This document shows positions 10,701-20,900 of a DNA stretch of 64,000 bases, in pieces; the stretch's first letter is position 1, and the number at the start of each line of letters is the position of its first letter. The stretch comes from Bryum argenteum (Eukaryota; Streptophyta; Bryopsida; Bryales; Bryaceae): the NCBI GenBank assembly GCA_037043015.1, contig CM073325.1, positions 13,185,001 through 13,249,000 on the forward strand, written 5' to 3'. The translations under genes were made by a program, and so were the position numbers. Under the pieces are notes generated by a model, which saw nothing but the letters and a program-made list of their open reading frames with translations, was not told the origin of the DNA and searched no databases.

Positions 10701-12122
10701 TTAACAACCCGATATGATGGAAAAGAGATTAGGTACATGCAGTGAACAGTGTTGAGGGTGGTTAACAGGTGGAAGGATACAAGTCGGCGGAAGAGTTGCT
10801 GGACATCCTGCAAAGCGTAGTGGAGGAGCAAAGTGCGTCGTTGACAGCCGGGCGAGAAAAGCAAGAAGCACGGGACTTGAACTGCCGCTTGCGTGAGGAG
10901 CAGGACGAGGCGTACAGAATAGGACTGATGCAGGACCAGGAGAGGGACCGCCGAGAGAAAGAGTTGGCCGACCAAGCTGCCAGAGAGCGATTCGATCGAG
11001 ACCAGAAGAAGATTCAAGACGAGAAAGAAGCTGCTCAAGTGGCCCAGATCTTGTCTGCCAAACAGGGTAACTTAGCCCGACAACGACGTGAGAAATTCTT
11101 GAGAATCGGCCCTGAGCCCGAGCGAGGCCCCGACGTCACTCATGTATGCTCCGTTCTTCTCATCTCACACTTTATAACTAGGATAACCTGTCTACAACAG
11201 GCATGCTAGTAGTATTTGTAGATAAACGAAAACGACTTGAATCACATCCCCTAAACGCAATTCTGTGCACATGAGGTAACATTCTTTCCTTCAAACGGGT
11301 CAAGGAGGTGCAAGGTTTAAGAACGTCAATGCATTCCTTCTCCCTCATTCCCTTGCCTAAGATGGGTGATTTGTTGTTGCGTTCTTTTCCGAACCTATCG
11401 AAACATCATACTAACCCTATTTAGAACGAAGGATTCGTGCTTCATAATTCGAATCCTGAATTGATCATATATTGTAGACTCGAATTCAAGTAGCATCGCA
11501 CGTCCTGTTTATAAAAGCATATAAATCTGAACAACACCAATTCTCACACAGAACGTTGGAAGCTGCTCAAGAAGAAGAGTTCCTTGTGTAACAAAGAATC
11601 AACTCATGGGGAGGTTCGCAGTGCCGCCCCATGTTCTAGAGAGGTTCATAGATAGATTCTCTTTATGGTATTCTAACACACTTATCAGATTCATCCCTGA
11701 TGGCAAGCAAGGCTCATAGTTTATAGTATTTCGTACTTATGGTTCAAATCCTTTTAAGAACTCACCGTTACCACCATCGATGGCAAGCAGGGCGTGGTGC
11801 TCATAGTTCTGAGCACTTCGTTTCGTACTTATGATGAGCTCTAAATGAAAGCAACTTATTAAGTTGCGCTTTTGTTGTTGTGCAGGTGGCGGTGCGGTTG
11901 CCATCAGGAGAACGGAAAGAACGGAGGTTCAGGAGCACGGCGACGGTGCAGATGTTGTATGATTACGTAGACACATTAGAGGAAATGGGAGCTGAGAGCC
12001 ATTTCCTCCTCATTTCCAATTTTCCTCGAGTGGAGTATGGCTCTGACAAGGTAGACCTCACTCTCGTACAAGCAGGCCTTCACCCTCGCACTAGTCTCCT
12101 CATACAAATACATGAATCGTAG
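7751..12122 (+). CDS. PUX10-like: PUX10/FAF2-like UBA-UAS-UBX protein (CDC48 adaptor), complete
   Basis: Five exons give one open frame of 547 codons plus stop: 7751-7976, about 8853-9200 (8865 is an alternative acceptor), 9667-10124, 10769-11143, 11886-12122. Domains: UBA at about residues 4-45; a hydrophobic hairpin at about 149-190 that should insert one-sidedly into ER or lipid-droplet membrane; a UAS thioredoxin-like domain at about 215-344; an Arg/Glu-rich coiled coil at about 365-450; a UBX domain at 470-547 beginning VAVRLPSGERKERRF. This order matches Arabidopsis PUX10 and animal FAF2/UBXD8, which recruit CDC48/p97 to ubiquitinated membrane proteins. PUX10 does this for oleosins on lipid droplets. 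The start is the first ATG giving an intact UBA. The exon junctions keep frame throughout and no defect was seen. A second, truncated relative lies in the opposite orientation at 2.7-4.25 kb. Confidence 0.9.
8651..8790. repeat. 72-bp tandem duplication in intron 1 of the PUX10-like gene
   Basis: The stretch starting gcacccactgtaacatcact at 8651 is followed by a diverged copy, gcgcccactgtaatatcact, at 8723. Both continue into a pyrimidine-rich tail ending ctaacccctc or ctaactcctc. The copies lie just before the coding exon 2 acceptor region and may supply its polypyrimidine tract. Confidence 0.75.
9407..9650. repeat. Perfect 24-bp inverted repeat in intron 2 (MITE-like, 244 bp)
   Basis: Positions 9407-9430 (acttctgtgtcagtctcttg plus taat) and 9627-9650 are exact reverse complements, separated by 196 bp. 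The right arm ends 16 bases before the exon 3 acceptor at 9666. No target-site duplication is evident. It may be a small transposon-derived insertion or an intronic stem. Confidence 0.8.
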
Positions 12123-13822
12123 TTTAGTCAGTTAGTTTACAAGCGCTCCAGGCTGTACTCATATATATTATACTCTTACTCTAGTTTAATGAAGCGCAGC
12201 AGGGGTGGTGGTGTTTAGGCAGTTTAGTATACTGCATCATGCGTGGGTTGTTACTTGAGTTGATCGACTTGTACATTAGGACCAGTACAAACCCAGTTTG
12301 GTTGTAATGTTTTTGTACCTCACTTGAAGGTGTTGCCTTTCTTTTCTTGTGTCGATTGGGCAAGTGTTTGGATGCGACATGCGAATGTTCTGGAAGGGTA
12401 AGATACGTGGGTGAAGAAGTAACAAGGTTTTAACATGGGCATGATACTATGCAAAGGAATGTGACAATATGGTTCTTTTTGTTGAGTTTGAACTTACCCA
12501 ATATTTTGTCAATTATTTTGTACGAAAAATTGGTTAAGTACGAACTCGTCATTTCGTGTAGGATTGTGTGAAAATTCTTACTTTATAAGTAGGGAGAGTG
12601 ATAAAAAATGGAGCAGTTATAACAATGGAGCGTTCGTCGTCTTAGCTCATAGATACGCAATAGCTTCACAGTTCAGTAACACCTATAGTAAGGTGTCCTA
12701 TAATGGCGCAATTTTCAGCACAGAAAATCTAGAGGAATGTTGCCAGTGCAAGCAATTTTTGTGCATGTGGAAAATTAGTAGAAAACTAGAGCAAGTGGAA
12801 TCATCATTTTTCGACTCTTCTACAGTAAGTAATGAATTTCTAAAGATGGAAATATAGGTGTTCCTAAAATGGTGCCCTAAAGTGACGCCCTATAATCTTT
12901 GCAGTGTGTACATGGTACTGTTGTATGGAGAAGCTATTATGTACGTGACAGTGAAGACTACTAGGGCTCCATTTTCGGCACTGCGCCATTTTGGGCTGCT
13001 CAACCATATGTGCCCACCTTCAAAAATTCACAACAAATTGTAGAAGAGCCCAAAATCTATGAATCTATGAATCCATTTGACTATCCTTCCACTACTTTCT
13101 CCATGCATGAAAATTGCTTTCACTGTTATCTTCATAACAGAGTGGGAAATCTGAAATCTGAGCCATTTCCGAGCACTCTCCCTTGACGTGTGATTTTTCA
13201 AGAACACCATATCTGCAAATTTTCCTTTTATTGTGCCACCGTCTTTCAAAATAAGGCACGTGGTAATTCGTTCTTCTTTTAAGTGGCTTTCATAATTGAC
13301 TGTCATGGTATGAAGCTCAGCGAGCGATGATTTATCTTAAGTCACCTTCACTGTTGATCTTAAAAAGAGGCAATTATCTCATCTGAATATAATACAGAGT
13401 ATGTAATTGTGGATAACCATCACATTGTATCGTGATGGGGTCAATTTGAGGCTCATTTTGGAGAATATTCATATGATGAAGGTACAGAAGGGTATATCCA
13501 ACCAGTGTATTGTAAACATTTATTCAGTAACATCTTGTCAACAGTACGAAGTTGATAGATAGATTCAAGCATTACAAAAGTCACTGCAAATTGATTATGA
13601 ACAAAATTGTTTTCGTAAACAAACATCTGTCCCCTACGAAGACCTAAGATGGGTGCCTGCACTCACTAATTTAATCTCTGTAAAATGTGAGTTCCATTCC
13701 GCATTGCAATATTGATCCTTCAGGATCCAGCTTCCACAATTGCACCTGAATATCACAACACATCACCCCATTTTTAACAGATCAAGCCTCTACACATGAA
13801 TAAGGCGAAGGAGTACCGGCGG
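12123..13822. other. Intergenic, PUX10-like 3' side to LHT-like 3' side (convergent)
   Basis: The two flanking genes converge here, so this stretch holds both 3' UTRs and polyadenylation regions. Short ORFs at 12564-12857 and 13028-13306 show no recognised domain. No RNA gene or mobile-element end was seen. Confidence 0.5.
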
Positions 13823-15949
13823 TCATGTTTTATAGAAATGGAAATTTCTCGCTTCCACCATCAGGGACCGAAAGCCACCAATGGTTGAGAACACCATCAA
13901 AAGCACGCCGAACACGATCACTCCCTGCAAAAAACACAACATCGTGGCTATGTTTGTTAGAAGGATACTTCTGACAAATGCTCAGGTTTTATAAGAAATT
14001 CCAATTGTTGGACGGAAAGAATCTACAGTAATGCACAATAGAAGTACAAAAGTAGCGAAGTTAGTATTCTCGTAAATGTCTCGGTTCAACGAATATGGTC
14101 ATGAACTATTGCAGATAGCTACAGCCGACGATGGAGTTACTGATTAATCTCGTACGATAAACCATTAATAATCGAAATGTCATCAGTCCTGAGAAGAAGG
14201 TTAAGTGTTAACCCAGTTTATGATCCAGGTCGAGCTCAATCGGCTTGGCCGATAGATCATCAGCCACATGATTGAGGGCAACTGCACATACCAAGTCAAT
14301 GAGATCAGGCTCGGCTATCTGATTTGATGGAACCAGATACAAGAGAGTATGGTGAGGTCTTTTACAAAGTAGGTAGTCGGAGAGAACGCAAATCCTCCGA
14401 AGAATCCGAGAAGAGCTGAGAAAAATGGAAACGTCATGGCTACAAACATAGTGAAGGCAACATAAATAGAGCGAGTGACAAGTCGAAGGACTTTTGTCGG
14501 TTTGAACTTCAAGCGCCCCACCAGAGTTGATTCCAGCATATCGTACACCGGCATGGCGTAAATCTGCGTTCAGGCAATGCGACCTCGCTCAGAAAAAAGC
14601 AAGCCTCGAAACACAGAACATGTTGAAGAGGACTAGTACCTGGTAGCTTCCAACGACGTGAACCACCACCATGAGATTGGCAATGACTACCAACCAAGTT
14701 GGTTGTGAGACGAACGTGATGATGTCGTCTGTCACTTGGTTACCGTAAGCCCAATACCCGATCAACGCCACCGGAAAGTATCCAGCTGCCACCACCGCGT
14801 ATGCAACCTTCACCCCGCGCCACATGGCTATCTTCGATGGCTCCTCAGGAGTGGACGGGAGCGTGGACTGAATCTCTAGCACAACGTTGTGACCTGCATA
14901 CGCAAATGCCATGGTTCCTAATGCGGTGAAGGCACCGAACCACCGGTCGGCAGTAGACAAATCCTCGGGAACTGCTTGCATGTTTGAGCCACCGGGAGCC
15001 GCTATCTGCACGGGTTTGAATTGCGGCAGGCCGTAGCTTATTGGTCGCAGTAACTGGATATCTCCTGGTAGCGTGTGGCCGTAGTGCACTGGTATTGCCC
15101 ATGCTATAGTCGAATAGCTGCATATCAACAATAAGTCCGTTAATCAGCCTCTTCCAGATCTTTGGTGCTTGGAAGAAAGTACTTGCAAGTTCTAGAGAGA
15201 AGCAATAAGGAGCTGAGCATGGTGATTGCCTGATGGACATGATGGCTGCGGCGAGAGAGATGCCGGCGATGGAGTTGAAATTGGGGAGCTGCGCCAGCAC
15301 AAGCTGAACGAGGGCGAAGAGGAAAATCCAGAACACGATGTTATCCTGCAAAGCGCAGTGGTTACCGCAAGTGATGGAGTAGGCATGCTCCAGGGATTTG
15401 CCTGCTGTTACCATGTACACGATGTCCACGCCCACCTCCACCACCAACTGCAACGGCACCACAATCCACAGCCCTAACTTGGGACCGAATGCCTCCTGGC
15501 CCAGCTCATGGTATCTGTCGAACCGTCTCCCCGGCACCGACTCGTGCATTTCTACCATTTGCCAGAGCGTGAACAGCGTGATGACCCACGACAATATGAG
15601 CATGATCAGTCCTGGGCCCCTACATCATGGAAGAATCCAGATTGGTGGACATCCATTAGACATCGCTGCCATTGCAAAATTTCATCAAAATGATCAACAT
15701 AAGGAACTCTCCAACTCAGAACAGAGAGGAGGTCCTGTCGCTCATCAAGGGTAGTGGAGACTGGTACCATGTCAGATACACCATAGCGTTGGGTAAAGCA
15801 AGGACCCCGGCTCCCATCATGGCCGTCACATTGTGGAACGCCGCATGCTTCCAATTGGCGTGACGGTTTGCGGTAGCAATAGGCAGCCATTCTTCCAATT
15901 CGGCAGCACGCTCACTATCTTCACCCTTTACACAGAAGTTCTCCTCAGC
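13823..15949 (-). CDS. Lysine-histidine-transporter-like amino acid permease (AAAP family)
   Basis: Six minus-strand coding exons join in frame: 15949-15768 (5' limit uncertain), 15619-15230, 15117-14640, 14563-14366, 14281-14213, 13924-13823, about 472 codons in all. LHT signatures are visible in order: ELEEWLPI, then AFHNVTAMMGAGVLALPNAM, GPG, SWVITLFTLWQMVEMHE, a YHELGQEAFG loop, SYSTIAWA, the hydrophobic GTMAFAYAGHNVVLEIQ segment, and C-terminal FSPTTYF|LPSIMWLMIYRPS with GVIVFGVLLMV. LHT proteins are proton-coupled neutral and acidic amino acid importers of the plasma membrane with 9-11 helices. The intron at 15229-15118 starts with GC rather than GT; all others are GT-AG. The open frame upstream of ELEEW holds no ATG before a TGA at 15955-15953, so the true start must lie in an upstream exon I could not fix. 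Confidence 0.9.
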
Positions 15950-16230
15950 ATATCAATTCCTCGAAGACTAACTCCTAAAGTCAATTAAGACGAAAAGCAC
16001 ATTGCTGGTTCTCTTTTCAGTCTACTTACCCTTTGTGTCGGCGCCAAGAGAACAGAGGATTGCTGCGAGATCCCACAACACAATTTCGTCAGCAACAAAA
16101 TTGATTCCAGCCACAAATCAATCCGATCCAGAACGCTTTCTTCACTAGAGAATCAAAGTCCTGCTTAAATAAACAAAACTCGGAGATCTTCATTATACAA
16201 ACCACCCCTAAACCCTAAACCTCTCAGACA
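15950..16230 (-). promoter_or_regulatory. LHT-like 5' leader with candidate leader intron and telo-box
   Basis: A strong minus-strand donor (AAAGG|gtaagt) ends at 16030, with acceptor candidates between about 15950 and 15980, so a short leader intron is likely. The leader carries a telo-box array (minus-strand tttagggtttagggg) at 16206-16220. An ATG near 16195 opens a short frame without similarity to LHT N-termini. The start codon of the transporter is not resolved. Confidence 0.5.
16206..16220 (-). promoter_or_regulatory. Telo-box pair upstream of the LHT-like gene
   Basis: The plus strand reads ccctaaaccctaaac, two telomere-like units, in the leader or promoter of the minus-strand transporter. 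The PUX10-like leader carries a similar motif. Confidence 0.55.
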
Positions 16231-17948
16231 CGGAAAAGCCACACAGACGAGAGAGAATTGCCGGAATCAAAACGAAGAAGAAAAGATTGGAAGCTGATCT
16301 GATTCATGAGCGGGATCTAAACGCAAATTCAAATCACCCCGCCCTTTTTCAAACAACCCGCCCTATTGAATTCGAAAAGTAGCCCGAGCGATTCAGATGC
16401 TAACTCACCTTCTGCAATTCGATATTGTAAGTATCCTGCATCGAATCGATCCTCCCGAGCGCCATCTCGTCCGCTCGTGCCTCCGCTGACCCTCGGCCCG
16501 ACTCACGCTTGCTCCCCATTCTCCATAGTCCATAACAAAGCTCGGGACATCACTGCCGGTAAAACGGGCTGGCGACAATCAACTCGGTCAACTAGTCCCG
16601 ACAATCCGGGAATATGATAATTAGAGTATTCTAAGTTTGGAGTCCTCGACACTGTAGACACGGTATGACGTTCTGACTATCCTCCGGTCCACTGCTTGAT
16701 CTGCACGTGCAAAACTTGATATGCGAGTGAAGGATGTTTGTTTTTGTTTGCGTCTGAATTGGTATCGCTTGTTTTTGAGCATTTTTCCATAGTTGTTGTC
16801 ATCCTCTCGTCTCAAGGCCTGGAGGTTAAGAGATCTATTTGAATTGATTCAAGTGCGGTCTGCCAATGCGTGATGTGGTAGTTATGGAATGATTGTTGGC
16901 CTTGGAAGCTGTTTACTTCTTTTCATTCATTGATGAATGTTTCGCCATCGACGTGGATTGAGAGAGACATAACTTGCCTGCTGCAGCAGCTTAAGGGCTC
17001 AGTTCTTTGAAAGCGGTCGGGAAAAATGAGACTACCCTCGCCTTCAGGGTTTTTGCTTGTGTTGTACTCAGTGCCTTGGAGTGGAAGGCCATTTCGGTGG
17101 ACCAGACGCTGTAATTCTCAAAGTTGATCAATGTGTAGGGAAATGTATGACTGTTTCCGGACATTAACTTGGTGTAAAAAGCCAACGAAAGCCGTGTTTG
17201 TTAAGTTAAACACATCGTGGAGTATGTCGAGTTTTATGCTTACAACAGAAGGCTTGCTATGAAGCACGAATTGGCTTCCTTGCGCTTGTAGAGTAGCTGA
17301 TACAATTTGTTTCCTAAGTAGGGTAATTCATGCCTTAAGAGCATATGAAGGTTACGGTAGATGCCCAGCGATGATCGAATGACAATCTGCGGAGCTCCTT
17401 TTATCGAATTAATGTGTACTTTGGAGTAACTGCGAGATTTTTATTACCTGGTTTTGCTTGACCGCTTGTGGTTTCTGTCCGTGTGCTTTTGCAGGTGAGA
17501 AGTTCAAGGAGGGCAAAGGAAATGAAAATAAAGAGGAGAATGGTATAGCAGAGTCTCAACATAGTTTCTGCTCGAGAACCACGACCTGACAGGGTACACA
17601 GGTCCCTCTTCTCTATCTTTCCATGTCCGATTAACATCAAGTTTTCTTCCTTATGCAAGTTGAATACAGATGGTTGTCACTAAGTCTTGGTTCCCTTCAT
17701 TGCAAATCAAACGACCGATTTTTGTCCGAAAATCGTGATAAAATGTTGTGGCAAGGACTGTACCGAAGCCAGTCATGCTCCTTGTGCTGAAACTTCACTC
17801 TTAAAATTTGTTTAATAACATTGATGGACTTTCGTGCAGTTACCTCGTAAGCAACTGAAACAAGCTAGTGTGTAATATATGTAGACTAGTCTGAGGCCGC
17901 AGCTTAGCCATGCAGGTGTTTTGCTCTCATGGATGGTCTGAAACGCAG
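16231..17948. other. Divergent region between LHT-like and LON1-like genes
   Basis: This is the shared upstream region of two divergently oriented genes. A LON1 gene should have an exon here encoding a mitochondrial presequence and the first residues of the LON N-domain. None was recognised. A Ser/Arg-rich plus-strand ORF at 16366-16617 has loosely presequence-like composition, but nothing ties it to LON1. Other ORFs (16621-16815 and 16991-17185, minus) look accidental. Confidence 0.45.
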
Positions 17949-20900
17949 GTTATAGCTGTTCCATTGACAAGGAGGCCACTTTTCCCAGGCTTCTATGTCC
18001 CTGTATCTATCAAGGTACTGAAAAACTGCAATTTAGTGACTGTTTTATGAGATAGTGTGCTTTTGAGTCATGCTGAGTTACAATGCTTACCACAGGATCA
18101 GAAGCTCGTCGAAAAGCTCATGGAGTTGAGATCTGCTGGCTCACCTTGGGTTGGGACATTTCTGCTCAAAGATGGGATCCCCAAAACAGATGGCTCCCAG
18201 GTGTTGAATACCGATGACGCAGGAGAAGGCACCGAAGTACTGCGTGGAGAGGAGCTCTTTAAGCGACTGCATGAATACGGCACATTTGCGCAGGTTTATA
18301 TCGAGAATTAACAGTGACTGAATGTTTGATCTGCCAATGACTCAATAGTAGAGACACGACCATCATCCGGCATGTCTCATGATTTACATATTTAAATCAT
18401 GGTTTACAATCAAAGTTGATACTTCCTCGGGTCGAGGTTAGTTGAATATTCTCAGACAACCATCTGATTAGGTTGGACTTTGAGGATGTAGATTTTCTTC
18501 AGTCTGTTGCTGGGTGATGTTTCAGTGATCCTGTTTTTGTAAATGGTTGACAGGTTACAAATGTGATGAGGCCTTTAGAGGTGGGGGGTACTACTCAAAT
18601 TCTACTTCTGGGCCATCGCCGTCTTCGCATTACCGCCATGGTAAATTGCTACTCTTATGTTTAAAGGATACATTCGGCTTCCTGCATTTTTTATTCATTT
18701 TAGTTCCTAAATTGATCTGGTGTGACTGTTTCTCTGGACATGATTGCAGCTGGAAACTGAGCCTCTGTTAGTAGGAGTTGAGCATCTGAAGATATGTACA
18801 TTTTTTCCGTCTGCTCCGTATGGGATCAGGTTCATTGCATTATCAATGTATGTTCAAGAAACTCCTGGTTTTATAGAGCATTCCTAAAAACAGCTACTTC
18901 CACTCATTTTTCAATCAGATTTTGGTCACTTTCTGCACTCAAACTTGCTAATGGCTCAACAGGACAAGCCTTATGATTCGACACAAGATGAACTGAAAGC
19001 CACTATCCTGGAAGTTGTGAACACATTGAAGGACCTTGTGAGATTGAATCCTCTGTACAAAGAACACATTCAGATGTTCATGCAGGTATATCAGCTTGCT
19101 GGCATAGTCATGAAGCTATAAACGTCGTCAATGTAATTCATCGTTCTGGCCCTAGTGTAACTGGGGTATCGTGATCAAAGCGCAACATTTTTATTCGTAA
19201 GTTACGTTCGTACAATCAGCCAGCTGGGCCTCTACGGGAATCTTAGTAAGTACTGAATCAGTTCGGTTGATTGTCTAGGGCAGCACATGGGCGACTTTAA
19301 CGCCTCGAAACTGACGGACTTTGGGGCGGCACTCACAACTGCAGATGAACCTGTGTTGCAAGTGGTCCTGGGAGAACTTGATGTAAGTATCTCGTTCTTC
19401 ACTGTAGGATTGCAATTATTTAGAATCAAGGAGGAGAATATGTACAAAGTCTAATGGTGACGTCCAATAGTTGTGTCCGTTTGGCTATAGTTTGTTATTA
19501 TCCTAAAGTTTTAATGTTGTTCATTGTGGACTCGTGATTGGAGTGTGCATTGATATCCTGAGTCTACGTTTACATCTACAGGTTCTAAGGCGATTGCAAA
19601 TGACGCTTATGCTGCTGAAGAAAGAGTTAGAACTCAGCAAGCTTCAGGTGAGGGCACTGTCTTTGTACCTACTTACTTTCTGGATTACTACTACCTTGTA
19701 TTGCTAATCCTTGTATTATAACTCAACTTCAGGCCAAGAGTAAATTATTGGGCTGACCTGGGCATTTATCTACTGGTACTTGTATCCCAAATGGCAAGTT
19801 ATCATAATGTACGGGCTTCAGATTTTTGTTGAGATGCGTAGAATGTCGTTTATTGCAGCAATCTATTGCTAAAGGGGTGGAGGAGAAAATGAGTGGGGAC
19901 CAGCGGAGGTATTTCTTGATGGAGCAGCTGAAAGCCATTAAGAAGGTGAATCTGATACTCTGGTTACTGTAAACGTTTGTTAGTTTCACCTTTGAAATTC
20001 TTTTCCGATCATGTGGCTTTCCTGCACACTGAAAGTGTACCGTCACTTCGAAGCAGGAGTTAGGATTGGAGACAGATGATAAAACGGCTCTCACAGGTTG
20101 GTGCACTTCATATTTTCCTTACCTTCTCTAATTTTGAATTCATAGGACGTTTCTTTACTTTTCTGTATTCCTCTGGCAGCGTTGGTCTGAATTGCGGTGT
20201 CTACCTTATGTATTTCTCATCCCGGGTGCCTTCGGTTGACTTGCGATGGTTCAGCCAAGTACATGGAAAGGTTGGATCCCCGCCGAAAAGACTGCCCTCC
20301 CCACGTTCAGCAAGTTATTGATGAGTTGAACAAGCTGCAAGGACTAGAGTCTAGTTCCAGCGAGTTTAACGTCACACGCAACTATCTCGATTGGCTCACA
20401 TCTCTCCCATGGGGTCATTACAGGTTTGTTCCTTCTCTCGTTTACAAGTTCAGATTTTTATTGTGATTTTTTAGTGCAGTATATGTCTCACACTGATTTA
20501 CGCTTATTATTACTTCAGCGATTTGTGTGCATTTGTGTCACCCCCACTAACAGGCTAGAAAAGCACAATGCTGTTTTGACTTCATGATTAGTATACGTTC
20601 TCAGAATCTTGTATATGACCCATTTATTAGACTAAAGAGTGTTAGGGATTGGTTGAATATAAGATCGAGCAGATAACTTATAATTAGGTGAGGTTCATGT
20701 AATGCGCACTTATTTCAGCAATATTTATACTCATGTGTTCTTTATGGTATACACATGAGGTAACTGAGAAGGGATGTATGAAGGTGTTTTCTTGCAGGGA
20801 AGATCATCTGTTTAGCAGGGCCTCCTGGTGTTGGAAAGACTAGCATTGGGCGATCCATAGCTCACGCTATCAATCGACAATTTTATAGATTTTCTGTTGG

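Noticed and set aside
15192-15754. Plus-strand and alternative-frame ORFs over the LHT-like gene
   Set aside because: They lie antisense or out of frame to exons with clear transporter motifs.
18792-18962. A U12-type AT-AC intron in the LON1-like gene
   Set aside because: The start is atatgt, not the atatcctt of U12 introns, and the end is AG. A mutated GT donor is simpler.
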